A DNA stretch of 64,000 nt from Blastomonas sp. SL216 (GCA_026625625.1 CP113055.1:3641001-3705000); one strand, 5' to 3'; positions 9,805-17,518 are shown, counted from the first letter of the stretch. The notes: generated by a model from the sequence alone, not told the origin. A program made the numbers and translations.

Positions 9805-10592
9805 AGCAGGATAGCAAGGCCGAACGCGAAGCCTATTATCGCGAAGCCGCCAGCTGGGCGCAGGACCAGCAACAGGCGCTGCGCTCCTCCCGGCGGATCG
9901 CGTGGATCGTCGCCAGCATCGCGACCGGCGTTGCGGTCATGCTGGCGCTCACGATCATGCTGCTTACGCCGCTCAAGACCGTGGTGCCATACACCCTGCT
10001 TGTCGATCGCCAGACCGGCTTCGTCCAGGCGGTCGATCCGCTGGAGCCGCAGCGCATCTCGGGCGATGCGGCACTGACCCAGTCGTTCCTCGTGCAATAT
10101 GTGATCGCGCGCGAGAGTTTCGATATTGATGCGGTCCAGGCCAATTATCGCAAAGTCTCGCTCTGGTCGGCAGACAGCGCGCGCACGCGCTATGTCGCGA
10201 TGATGCAGGCGACCAATCCGGAAAGCCCCCTCTCGCGCTATCCGCGATCGACCGTCATTGATACTCTGGTCAAGAGCGTGTCGCCCATGGGCAGCGGCAA
10301 GGCGATGGTGCGCTTCGAGACCCGTCGCTCGGACAGAGGTGCGGCGCCGCGCGTCACCGGCACTTGGGTCGCGCTCGTCAGCTATCGTTTTGCGGGCGAG
10401 CCATTGCGGGTCGAGGACCGGTTCCTTAATCCGCTCGGCTTTCAGGTGGTACGCTATCAGCGCGATCCTGAGGCGCTGCCTCCGCCTGAGCCGGTGATAG
10501 TGCAGCCCGCAACGCGCTCGCCATTGGATCCGCTGCGTCCTGCTGGGCCGCCAACTGGCCTGCGGCGGCTTTCAGACAGGCCCGTGCTATGA
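9801..10592 (+). CDS. virB8: VirB8 T4SS assembly factor
   Basis: The 263-residue protein has a short cytoplasmic N-terminus rich in charged residues, one membrane helix at about residues 34-56 (IAWIVASIATGVAVMLALTI), and a periplasmic domain. In that domain LTQSFLVQYVIARESFD and YRKVSLWSADSARTRY follow the VirB8 pattern. VirB8 bridges the inner-membrane complex to VirB9 and VirB10. A proline-rich tail from about residue 228 is an extension. The start GTG overlaps the virB6 stop, and the end overlaps the virB9 start by four bases. Confidence 0.9.
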   Translation: MKQDSKAEREAYYREAASWAQDQQQALRSSRRIAWIVASIATGVAVMLALTIMLLTPLKTVVPYTLLVDRQTGFVQAVDPLEPQRISGDAALTQSFLVQYVIARESFDIDAVQANYRKVSLWSADSARTRYVAMMQATNPESPLSRYPRSTVIDTLVKSVSPMGSGKAMVRFETRRSDRGAAPRVTGTWVALVSYRFAGEPLRVEDRFLNPLGFQVVRYQRDPEALPPPEPVIVQPATRSPLDPLRPAGPPTGLRRLSDRPVL

Positions 10593-11293
10593 TGCTGACG
10601 GGCTTATTCGCCACGTTGCTACTGCAGGTAGCGTATCCCGGCTCGAACATGTCGCCGCCATTTCGTGCGCCAGGCGATCCTCGATTACGTGAAATTGTCT
10701 ATCAGGCTGACCAGATTGTTCGCCTTGACGTGGCAGCAGGATATCAGCTCAGCGTCGAGTTCGCGCCAGACGAGCGGATTGAGACGGTGGCAGTGGGCGA
10801 TAGCAGCGCCTGGCTGGTAACGACCAACCAGCGCGGTTCTCACCTGTTCGTCAAAACGTCGGGCGGGCAAACCGACAGCAATATGACCGTGATTACGGAT
10901 ACGCGGGTCTATCTGTTCGATTTGCACGCCCTCGACAGTCCGGGCGGCGCCATGCCCTACACGGTGCGGTTCGTTTTTCCACCGCCTCGACCAGGGATCA
11001 TGACGAGTAGCCTGGGCCCCGACCGCGAGGAGGGCGAGTACAGGATGAGTGGTGACCGCCGGCTCTACCCTAGCAAAATGGGGGATGATGGCGTGCATAC
11101 CTACATCGTCTGGCCCGAAGAGGCTGCGCTTCCCGCGATATATAGTGTGGACGATCGCGGTGAGGAACGGCTGGTAAACGGTGCCATGCGCGATGGCATG
11201 TATGTCATCGATACGGTGGTCCCAAAGCTTACGTTCCGGATCGATAATCGCACGGCGCGTGCTCGCCGCATCCTGCCAAAGGAGGAACGCTGA
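10589..11293 (+). CDS. virB9: VirB9 T4SS outer-membrane core protein
   Basis: The 234-residue product has a short signal sequence (LTGLFATLLLQVAYPG) and the VirB9/CagX pattern. The N-terminal domain includes DQIVRLDVAAGYQLSVEFAP and SHLFVKT, and the C-terminal part includes WPEEAALPAIYSVD and GMYVIDTVVPKLTFRI. VirB9 forms part of the periplasmic and outer-membrane ring with VirB10. The family's usual lipoprotein partner VirB7 is not encoded nearby. From this gene onward the codon use is visibly less GC-rich than in virB2 to virB8. It is joined to virB10 by a one-base overlap (TGATG). Confidence 0.9.
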   Translation: MMLTGLFATLLLQVAYPGSNMSPPFRAPGDPRLREIVYQADQIVRLDVAAGYQLSVEFAPDERIETVAVGDSSAWLVTTNQRGSHLFVKTSGGQTDSNMTVITDTRVYLFDLHALDSPGGAMPYTVRFVFPPPRPGIMTSSLGPDREEGEYRMSGDRRLYPSKMGDDGVHTYIVWPEEAALPAIYSVDDRGEERLVNGAMRDGMYVIDTVVPKLTFRIDNRTARARRILPKEER

Positions 11294-12411
11294 TGGTGAG
11301 CCTGCCTGAGAAGGACAGCGCAGTTGAGCTCGATATCCGCCCCAGCGTTGCTCGCGCTAGCCGACCGCTTCCCCCATGGGTATTTGGTGCAGGCCTGACG
11401 TTACTGGCAGTTTCATTGTTCGTCATACTCGATGGGCGCCGCCGCGCGCTGCAGGCACCAGCCGTTGCGACCAGACAGATCGACCTTTCTGGCGGGAGTT
11501 CGGCTCCGACCCTTTATGTGCCACCGGAGCTGGAGCAGCCATCGCCGCCGCCACCTCAGGGCACTCCAGTGCAGGTGATTACAGACCGACCAGCACAGAC
11601 GATACGCCCGGTAGCGGCTCCCACTCAGCCTGTGCAGTCGCCACCATCTCCCGTTCAAGCTTATTACCCATCGTCGCCGCCCGTGGTGCAGCCAGCGCAA
11701 CCGCAACGGACGACCAATACATCGCCAGTGGTCGTGATCGATAACGGCAATCCCAACCGTGCGCAGTCGCCCGCAAAACAGGAAGGTGACGATCAACAGG
11801 CGACAGCAGGCACAAGAGCAGTGCGCGATACCGGCCGCAGGCGCGCCGGGGCGTTTGCAAATCGAAGCACATCGGTTGTTCAGGGAACGCTTATACCAGC
11901 AGTGCTCGAGTCAGCGCTGGATTCAACGCGGCCGGGATTTGTCCGTGCAATAGTGTCACGCGATGTCCGAGGATATGATGGGACGCGTGTGCTTATTCCT
12001 CGCGGGAGTCGTCTGATCGGGGAATATGATTCCGATACGCGCTCCGGCGAGAGCCGCGCTCTGATCAATTGGACCCGCTTGATCAGGCCCGATGGCGCGA
12101 CAGTCGCCATTGATTCACCGGCTGCTGATCCGCTGGGCCGGAATGGTGTTCGCGCTCGGGTAGACACGCATTTTTTTGAGCGTTTCGGCGGAGCCATTCT
12201 CCAGTCGATCCTGGATATCGGGGTCAATGCTGCAGCCCGCGCTGTGGATTCGCCGACAGTGATTGCGCTCCCTGGATCATTTGGCGGTGTCGCAAGTCAG
12301 CGCATCCAGCCGCAACAGGTAACGCCGACCCTCGTTGTTAAACGCGGAACCAGCATTAGCGTATTTGTAGCACGTGATCTCGATTTTACAGGCGTAGAGC
12401 AGGGGCGGTGA
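11293..12411 (+). CDS. virB10: VirB10/TrbI T4SS core protein
   Basis: This 372-residue protein shows the full VirB10 layout: a cytoplasmic N-terminus, one membrane helix at about residues 30-46 (VFGAGLTLLAVSLFVIL), a long Pro/Gln/Ser-rich periplasmic spacer at about 70-170, and a C-terminal TrbI domain. The domain begins near VVQGTLIPAVLESALDS and includes VLIPRGSRLIGEYDSDTRSGE. VirB10 spans both membranes and acts as the energy-sensing scaffold of the channel. It lies directly behind virB9 and overlaps virB11 by four bases. Confidence 0.92.
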   Translation: MVSLPEKDSAVELDIRPSVARASRPLPPWVFGAGLTLLAVSLFVILDGRRRALQAPAVATRQIDLSGGSSAPTLYVPPELEQPSPPPPQGTPVQVITDRPAQTIRPVAAPTQPVQSPPSPVQAYYPSSPPVVQPAQPQRTTNTSPVVVIDNGNPNRAQSPAKQEGDDQQATAGTRAVRDTGRRRAGAFANRSTSVVQGTLIPAVLESALDSTRPGFVRAIVSRDVRGYDGTRVLIPRGSRLIGEYDSDTRSGESRALINWTRLIRPDGATVAIDSPAADPLGRNGVRARVDTHFFERFGGAILQSILDIGVNAAARAVDSPTVIALPGSFGGVASQRIQPQQVTPTLVVKRGTSISVFVARDLDFTGVEQGR

Positions 12412-13418
12412 CAGGGCTCCGTTCAATCCCTGCTGGTCAGCTATACCTCACCAGTTATCTGGCACCACTCGGCGCAGCGCTTAGCAGGCCCGATGTCACC
12501 GACATCTATGTCAATCGACCTCATCAGATATGGCTTGAGACGACGGGAGGACAAAGCGAGGTTTTGCCTGCGCCGGAGCTTGATGCCGTGACATTGGAGA
12601 GACTGGTCCGACAGGTGGCAGCGCTTTCCCATCAGGGGATCAGCCGCGAGCACCCCCTGCTGTCAGCCGCTTTGCCGGATGGCTCGCGCATTCAGGTGGT
12701 TATGCCGCCCGCAACACGCGGGCACATAGCGTTAGCTATACGCAAGCATGTTTCGTCGGATTTGACCTTGGCGGATTATGCAGCGTCCGGCGCGTTCGGA
12801 GCGACGCAGCGCGGCATTCAACGCACAGACACCAGGCGCAACATTTTGGAAGCATTGCTTGCCTCTGGCGATATGGCAGGGCTCTTGGGCGGAGCGGTGC
12901 GTCAGCGCAGAAACATCCTCGTCTCGGGCGGAACTTCGACTGGCAAGACGACATTCCTCAATGCTTTGCTGAGGGAGATACCAAATGATGAGCGGCTGAT
13001 ACTGATTGAAGATACGCCTGAGCTCCAGATCACGCACGCGAACGCAATAGGGCTGTTGGCCGCGCGCAGCGAACTGGGAGAAGCGCAGGTGACCGCCAAT
13101 GACCTTGTTGCGGCATCGCTGCGCCTGCGTCCGGACCGGATGATCTTGGGTGAGTTGCGCGGAACCGAGGCCCTAGCCTTTCTGCGGGCCGTCAACACAG
13201 GGCATCCGGGATCGATGACAACAGTACATGCCGATAGCCCCCAAGGTGCGATCGAACAGATTACCCTGCTGGCTCTCCAGGCCGGCACACAACTCAGCAG
13301 GGAAGACATCCACCATTATGTGCGTTCGACCATCGATGTGTTTGTGCAATTGTCGCGAGACAAGGGGCGTCGCTACGTGTCGACAATCGCATTTGCCTGG
13401 CAACTCCTAGAAGCGTGA
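12408..13418 (+). CDS. virB11: VirB11 T4SS traffic ATPase
   Basis: A 336-residue hexameric ATPase of the VirB11/PilT superfamily on the cytoplasmic face of the secretion channel. The Walker A motif is GGTSTGKT at about residues 174-181. LILIEDTPELQI near 205 is the Asp-box region, RPDRMILGELRGTEAL near 244 is the Walker B region, and GHPGSMTTVHAD carries the conserved His. All catalytic blocks look intact. It starts at GTG 12408 inside the virB10 end, and its stop overlaps the start of the second virB2-like gene. Confidence 0.94.
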   Translation: MTGLRSIPAGQLYLTSYLAPLGAALSRPDVTDIYVNRPHQIWLETTGGQSEVLPAPELDAVTLERLVRQVAALSHQGISREHPLLSAALPDGSRIQVVMPPATRGHIALAIRKHVSSDLTLADYAASGAFGATQRGIQRTDTRRNILEALLASGDMAGLLGGAVRQRRNILVSGGTSTGKTTFLNALLREIPNDERLILIEDTPELQITHANAIGLLAARSELGEAQVTANDLVAASLRLRPDRMILGELRGTEALAFLRAVNTGHPGSMTTVHADSPQGAIEQITLLALQAGTQLSREDIHHYVRSTIDVFVQLSRDKGRRYVSTIAFAWQLLEA

Positions 13419-13786
13419 TGGGAATGGTCGATCCCTTGTCCGGTGACCCGAGAGCCATCTCGATCGGTTCAGCCGTCGTCTGGTTGCAGTCTGCCATGCT
13501 AGGCCAGCTGGCAACTGCAATTGCTGTGACTGCAATTGCTGCGGTTGGCCTGGCACTGATGTCAGGTCGTCTCGACTTGCGGCGTGGAATAGTGACGGTG
13601 ATCGGTTGCTTTGTAGTGTTTGGCGCCTCGGGCATTGCAGCAGGGATAGTGGCTGCAGCGACGTCAGCTTCCATGTCAACTGCTGGGCTGGATGGTAGCG
13701 GTAGGACCCCGCGGCCACCTATTCCTGTCGTCAGGCCGCCTGCCGATTATGACCCCTATGCAGGGGCGGCCATGCCGGCCCAGTGA
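13418..13786 (+). CDS. second VirB2-like protein with altered ends
   Basis: The 122-residue product shares the pilin core of the first VirB2: VVWLQSAMLGQLATAIAVTA aligns with the first one's AVQWLQGTLLGTIATVVAVI, and LMSGRLDLRRG with MLTGRINWRYG. It lacks a normal signal sequence, beginning directly with a polar stretch (MGMVDPLSGDPRA). It also has a 35-residue Pro-rich tail (PRPPIPVVRPPADYDPYAG) absent from ordinary pilins. ATG 13418 overlaps the virB11 stop; GTG 13415 is an alternative. It may be a minor pilin, a membrane-embedded assembly factor, or a diverged duplicate. Family membership is clear, but its job is unknown. Confidence 0.75.
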   Translation: MGMVDPLSGDPRAISIGSAVVWLQSAMLGQLATAIAVTAIAAVGLALMSGRLDLRRGIVTVIGCFVVFGASGIAAGIVAAATSASMSTAGLDGSGRTPRPPIPVVRPPADYDPYAGAAMPAQ

Positions 13787-14077
13787 TTACATTATAGCGG
13801 AAATGTGGGTCTGCGTTTCTGTATCCGCCACCGCCAATGAGCTGGCCCGAATCAAGACATGACACGTTGAAATGCCACTTGGTGGACGGCATCCACCACA
13901 CAGCGTTCAGGTAGTTCCAATACTGACTAATAAGCCTAGTTATAAAAGCTCGAATACAACTAGAAATTTGCATCAAAGTGAAGGTATAATTCGTCCATTT
14001 TGGACCAATAATTTCCGCTAGGCTTTTGGGGGGAGGTGAAGTTAGTATGTGTGCCGTAAAGAATAAGGGGGCGAATC
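13787..14077. other. AT-rich intergenic region behind the T4SS operon
   Basis: There is no gene here. A perfect 7-base stem (TGGTGGA 13880-13886, TCCACCA 13892-13898, loop CGGCA) is present but has no T-run, so it is not a convincing intrinsic terminator. The last 60 bases are AT-rich and probably hold the promoter of the exoprotein row that follows. Confidence 0.5.
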
Positions 14078-14398
14078 ATGAGGTCAAGGTTAGCTGCAGC
14101 AATTGGGCTCGTTTTGTCTGTGGGTGCAAGTGCCCCCGTTATCGCTCAGGAAGGCGAGGCTACGACGATCACCTATGACGCGTTAGGTCGGGTCGTCAAA
14201 GTTCAGAAGTCTGGAGGCCCCTCCAATGGTGTCGAGACGAATTATGAATTCGACGCTGCTGGAAATCGCACGAGGGTGAAGGTCGAGGGATCGGCCGATG
14301 GAGGTGGCGGCACCGGTGGCGGCGGAGCTACCACACCTTCCAAAGTCTATATTGTAGTTCCGTTAAACGGGTTCACCATTATCCCTATATCCAAATAA
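14078..14398 (+). CDS. mini YD-repeat exported protein
   Basis: The 106-residue product has a clear signal peptide ending at VIAQ (about residue 24) and then only one and a half YD repeats (ITYDALGRVVKVQKSGG and YEFDAAGNRTRVKVEGS). A glycine-rich linker (DGGGGTGGGGA) and a hydrophobic tail VYIVVPLNGFTIIPISK follow. It looks like an RHS repeat unit reduced to a free-standing exported protein. It is preceded by a good ribosome site (AAGGGGGCGAATC before ATG 14078). It lies between the T4SS operon and a row of small exported proteins and may act with the RHS protein at the start of the window. The tail motif suggests a docking or sorting role, which is inference. Confidence 0.75.
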   Translation: MRSRLAAAIGLVLSVGASAPVIAQEGEATTITYDALGRVVKVQKSGGPSNGVETNYEFDAAGNRTRVKVEGSADGGGGTGGGGATTPSKVYIVVPLNGFTIIPISK

Positions 14399-14460
14399 CA
14401 TATAAGTTTTATTCGTAATTTCAATAAATATCTTATTGGTTGATTTTGGAGAAATGATCA

Positions 14461-14805
14461 ATGCTTGTCAAAGCTTATAAATTAATGGCTTTGTTAGTGA
14501 GCCTGTGGATGCTGGCAAATTCACCCGTATCAGCTGCTGGAGCTAGTGGTTCTTTCAATATCACCAGAATCACCGTCGAAGGCGACCGAGTGTACATATT
14601 CGGTACCGGGATACAGAATCCAGATCAATGTTCAACTGCCAATTATGCTGTCATCTTGCCCTCGGCGGCGAATGTTGATCGCTTTCTGAGCGTGGCTATG
14701 ACGGCAATGACCAGCCAACGCCGCATTTCACTTTGGTTCGTCGGGTGCGTCGCTAGCAATTGGGATGCATCGGCGCCGTATGCAGTTTCGATATTTCTTG
14801 AATAA
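14461..14805 (+). CDS. small exported protein, Cys-pair family, member 1
   Basis: The 114-residue product has a signal peptide ending near VSAAGA (about residue 28) and a mature part of about 85 residues with two Cys. The pattern is: strands with GSFNITRITVEGDRVYIFG, a Cys in NPDQCS, a helix-like stretch rich in Ala and Met (LSVAMTAMTSQR), a strand (ISLWFVGC), and a final strand (YAVSIFLE). The genes at 14815, 15258/16748 and 17168 follow the same plan, so this is one paralogous row. I recognise no characterised family. GGAG lies 9 bases before the ATG. It was probably transcribed with its neighbours. Confidence 0.7.
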   Translation: MLVKAYKLMALLVSLWMLANSPVSAAGASGSFNITRITVEGDRVYIFGTGIQNPDQCSTANYAVILPSAANVDRFLSVAMTAMTSQRRISLWFVGCVASNWDASAPYAVSIFLE

Positions 14806-14814
14806 GGAAGTAAG

Positions 14815-15162
14815 ATGGCCATGTATTTCAGATGGAGCATAAAGATCGCTGCCTTCTTAACGGGTGTCAGTCTTGCGATTGTAAGCACATCTGGCGCTGC
14901 CCAAACGGTACAGTACGCAACCGGAAGAGTTACCCTCACTGAAGGGCATGAAAGCCCTAGCTGTCGTCGGGTGAGGTTGGAGCGGATAGGGGCTCCAGTC
15001 CTCTGGTTTCGCATTCCCGATGGGGAAGGGAGCGGTATTTTGGCTGTTGCGCTCACTGCCTTGACGACAGGCAAGATAGTCCACGTCGCCTACCAAGACG
15101 GTGTTGGATCGGGTTGTGGTTCCGAGCCAAGAATAATTTACTTATCTATAACAAATGAATAG
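14815..15162 (+). CDS. small exported protein, Cys-pair family, member 2
   Basis: The 115-residue product starts 9 bases after member 1 and has a good ribosome site (AAGGAAG). The signal peptide ends near SGAAQ (about residue 29). The mature part repeats the family plan: VQYATGRVTLTEG, Cys in SPSCRRV, a helix with ILAVALTALTTGK, IVHVAYQ, Cys in GSGCGS, and a final strand IIYLSIT. The spacing of the helix (A-V-A-L-T-A-L-T) and the two Cys matches member 1. The function is unknown. The Cys pair in an exported protein suggests a disulphide. Confidence 0.7.
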   Translation: MAMYFRWSIKIAAFLTGVSLAIVSTSGAAQTVQYATGRVTLTEGHESPSCRRVRLERIGAPVLWFRIPDGEGSGILAVALTALTTGKIVHVAYQDGVGSGCGSEPRIIYLSITNE

Positions 15163-15257
15163 TGAGTTGATGGTAGTATGATCTAGCGTTAAATTTTTGT
15201 TTTAAAAAACTTGTGGGCGATGCCTGCAATTCGGATTTGAAAGTCTTGGTGGTTAAA

Positions 15258-15407
15258 ATGCGAATAAAAATTGGTTTTCCCAGATTAATTACGTTATTGC
15301 TGTTATTGATGAGTTCGACAGCCGCGTTTGCAGGGCAAACGGGAGCAACAAAAATAGTTGGGCTAGAGAACGGCTTCTGTGGACGCCCCTTTGGATGCAA
15401 GCATTAA
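15258..15407 (+). pseudogene. 5' part of small exported protein, member 3, cut by an IS1111-type element
   Basis: ATG 15258 opens a signal peptide (LITLLLLLMSSTAAFAG) followed by GATKIVGLENG. The family sequence stops at 15376, where the insertion element begins; the remaining codons to the stop at 15407 are element DNA (CGRPFGCKH). Joining 15258-15376 to 16750-16969 restores one frame of 113 codons, the family's normal length. The fragment might still yield a 49-residue exported peptide. Confidence 0.8.
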
Positions 15408-15635
15408 ATTGGGGTATTTTGGCACGTAGTCGGATGCTGTCATCTGTCCGGCCTCGATGAGCAGCGCCATAGCTGCGGGCCAGTATGGGAGTTCGCGGAC
15501 CGGATCCATTACAGGTTTACGCGCTTGGCTAGCGCCCTGCCATTCCCTGGTTCTTCCAGCCCCGTCTCGCCGACTGTTGTGCCATACCCTCCTTCGACCG
15601 CCTACGTCCCCGACGTCTCTGACTGCTGCCTTGGC
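15377..15635 (-). ncRNA. candidate bridge RNA region of the IS1111-type element
   Basis: About 260 bases lie between the transposase stop and the element end with no coding frame. In IS110-family elements the long non-coding end encodes a structured bridge (seek) RNA that pairs with target and donor DNA. In the IS1111 subgroup it lies downstream of the transposase, as here. The RNA itself is inferred from position and length; I have not folded it or located its guide loops. Confidence 0.4.
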
Positions 15636-16670
15636 TTACACCACGACCACTGCCGGAGCTTTGTAGTCTTCCTTCCTGGTGAGCAGCGCCCACACCATGC
15701 GCGCCATCTTATTGGCGAGCGCGACCGAGACGAGCATGCGCGGTTTGCGCGCCAGCATGCTTTCCAGCCATGAGCCACGCGGTGCACCGCGCCTGTTGGC
15801 CTGCAGCACCACCGAGCTTGCGCCGATGATGAGCAGCCGCCTGATCGTCCGCTCGCCCATCTTGGTTATACCGCCAAGCCGTTGCTTGCCTCCGGTTGAG
15901 TGCTGTCGGGGTGCAAGCCCGAGCCAGGCCGCAAAATCGCGGCCTTTGCGGAAGGTCTCGATCGGCGGGGCCAGCGCGATGATGGCGGTCGCCACGATAG
16001 GACCGATCCCTGGGATGGTCATCAGCCGCCGGGCTGCTTCGTCTTCCTTGGCGCGCCGCGCGATCTCGCGGTCGAGCACAGCAACCTGCTTGTCGAGCTC
16101 GGCTAGCATGTCGATCATGAGCTTGAACATCGGCTGTGCCGCCGCTGGTAAAGTGGAGGTCATCTCACCTTCTTCCAGGAGTTCGGTCAGCAACGTCATG
16201 TGCGCGGTGCCGCGTGGCGCGACCCAGCCATATTCCGCCAAGTGGCCTCGGATCGCGTTGATCAACTGGGTGCGTTGACGTACCACAAGGTCGCGCGCTC
16301 GAAACACAAGACCTGCGGCCTGCTGTTCCTCGCTCTTCACCGTCACGTAGCGCATGCCCGGGCGCTGTGCCGCCTCGCAGATTGCCTCCGCATCGATCGC
16401 ATCGTTCTTGTTTCGCTTCACGAACGGCTTCACGTAGGCGGGCGGAATGAGCCGCACATCGTGCCCCATCGCCTTCAGCTGCCGCGCCCAATGATGCGCG
16501 CCCCCGCACGCTTCAAGTGCAACAGTGCACCCCGGCTGACTTGCAAAGAAGTCGAGCAGTTTGTTCCTGGTAAGCTTGCGACTGAAAACCATCGCACCGC
16601 GTTCATCGGCACCGTGCGCATGAAAAACGTTCTTGGCGATATCCAGACCTATTGTGCTAACTTGCGACAC
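15636..16670 (-). CDS. IS110/IS1111-family transposase (DEDD)
   Basis: The 344-residue recombinase has the N-terminal RuvC-like DEDD domain, with STIGLDIAKNVFHAHG for the first Asp, CTVALEACGGAHHWAR for the Glu, and KRNKNDAIDAEAICEAA for the final Asp pair. The C-terminal Transposase_20 domain follows (LMTIPGIGPIVATAIIA, FAAWLGLAPRQHSTGGK), with a catalytic Ser region near IGASSVV. I chose GTG at 16670 because GGAGG sits 6 bases upstream; an ATG-like start further upstream would add codons that do not fit the family. The length and motifs look intact, so the element may be active. Confidence 0.93.
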   Translation of the reverse strand: MSQVSTIGLDIAKNVFHAHGADERGAMVFSRKLTRNKLLDFFASQPGCTVALEACGGAHHWARQLKAMGHDVRLIPPAYVKPFVKRNKNDAIDAEAICEAAQRPGMRYVTVKSEEQQAAGLVFRARDLVVRQRTQLINAIRGHLAEYGWVAPRGTAHMTLLTELLEEGEMTSTLPAAAQPMFKLMIDMLAELDKQVAVLDREIARRAKEDEAARRLMTIPGIGPIVATAIIALAPPIETFRKGRDFAAWLGLAPRQHSTGGKQRLGGITKMGERTIRRLLIIGASSVVLQANRRGAPRGSWLESMLARKPRMLVSVALANKMARMVWALLTRKEDYKAPAVVVV

Positions 16671-16747
16671 GGACGCCTCCCTCAGTGGTGAATCAACACC
16701 TCCACTTTGGCACATAGATGCCGTCGGGGGGCGTCCACCCCATCAGG

Positions 16748-16969
16748 TTTGGTGAGGGGCTTGTTATCACTGCCACTGCATCCACTCCGGGTTGTGGTTC
16801 ATACCCCAATGACTATGGGGTCGACGCCAGTCATCCGAACTTTGACACAATAGTCGCAATGGCGTTAAGTGCATTTCTAGCAGAAGCTAATGTTGTATTA
16901 ATCACGGATGATACTGGTTGCGCATTTGCCAATCGTAAAAAAATCCTAGCTATAAGATTAATCAAGTAG
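16748..16969 (+). pseudogene. 3' part of small exported protein, member 3
   Basis: This is the continuation of the gene started at 15258, in frame from 16750. It encodes GEGLVITATAS, a Cys in PGCGS, a helix with TIVAMALSAFLAEAN, VVLITD, a Cys in TGCAF, and a final strand KILAIRLIK, closely following the plan of members 1 and 2. ATG 16718 in the element end would give an 83-residue frame but no signal peptide, so exported product is unlikely. The stop is at 16967-16969. Confidence 0.8.
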
Positions 16970-17167
16970 ATTTCTGATTCTGAGCTTTAAATCTCAATTT
17001 AGTATTAAAAGCGTTGTTGATATATCGACGCGGAAAATTTGCAAGTCTAAGGTTTCTTTAATTCAGTAAAAATCTATGAGTTCTCGGGTTAACTACCGCG
17101 CTGCGGTCCGTATTGAGAGGTGCTGTCCGAGGTCGACTGAGAGCGATGGGGCGAAATGGAGGGGTGT

Positions 17168-17518
17168 ATGCGTAAAATGAAGTGGTTGTTCGCTGCTGCC
17201 GTTGCGTTTGTGTCGATATCTGCAAATGCAGCGCCTCATTGGTGCGCAGGTCGAGTGACTAGAATAATTGTTGATCAGGGCGGTAATGTGTATGTGTATC
17301 CGATGTTTAAAGAGGATTTTGTTCAGATCTGCAATTTAAGTTCATCGTGGAAAGGTGTAAGTACCGAAACATGTGGTTCATGGCAAGCTCTTGTCATGTC
17401 ATCAGATTTGGCAGGTAGGGCAATGATAATGTTCTATGATGATATTTCGAGCTGTAGCGCGCTCGCTACATATTCAAATGCACCCGCTCCGGGTTTTTTA
17501 ATGATGGAGATTGAGTAA
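17168..17518 (+). CDS. small exported protein, Cys-rich, related plan (member 4)
   Basis: The 116-residue product starts at ATG 17168, with GGAGG 6 bases upstream; ATG 17156 is a weaker alternative. The signal peptide ends at SANA (about residue 20). The mature part has five Cys (WCAGRV, QICNLSS, TETCGSW, SSCSAL) and the same order of strand, Cys, helix (QALVMSSDLAGR), strand (AMIMFYDD), Cys and final strand (FLMMEIE). The CNL-x5-WKGV block resembles small exported proteins of unknown function that I associate with other proteobacteria. It overlaps the next gene by one base (TAATG). The gene is AT-rich like the rest of the row. Confidence 0.72.
   Translation: MRKMKWLFAAAVAFVSISANAAPHWCAGRVTRIIVDQGGNVYVYPMFKEDFVQICNLSSSWKGVSTETCGSWQALVMSSDLAGRAMIMFYDDISSCSALATYSNAPAPGFLMMEIE

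Larger units (their letters stand above)
15377..16749 (-). mobile_element. IS110-family element, IS1111 subgroup
   Basis: The element is about 1373 bp and interrupts a small exported-protein gene. Its ends are fixed by the host gene: bases up to 15376 plus bases from 16750 restore the reading frame, with a two-base (TT) ambiguity in the junction. Subterminal inverted repeats of 11 bases, GTGGACGCCCC at 15379-15389 and its complement at 16728-16738, are typical of IS1111 elements, which lack terminal repeats and target duplication. The single transposase gene is on the minus strand. The long non-coding end (15377-15635) is downstream of the transposase, as in IS1111 relatives. TTTGGCAC(G/A)TAG occurs near both ends (15418 and 16705). 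Confidence 0.88.

Noticed and set aside
13880-13898. 7-base hairpin after the T4SS operon as a terminator
   Set aside because: The stem is short and no T-run follows, so it does not meet the form of an intrinsic terminator.
16718-16969. A separate 83-residue gene from ATG 16718
   Set aside because: Its first ten codons are insertion-element DNA; the rest completes the gene begun at 15258.
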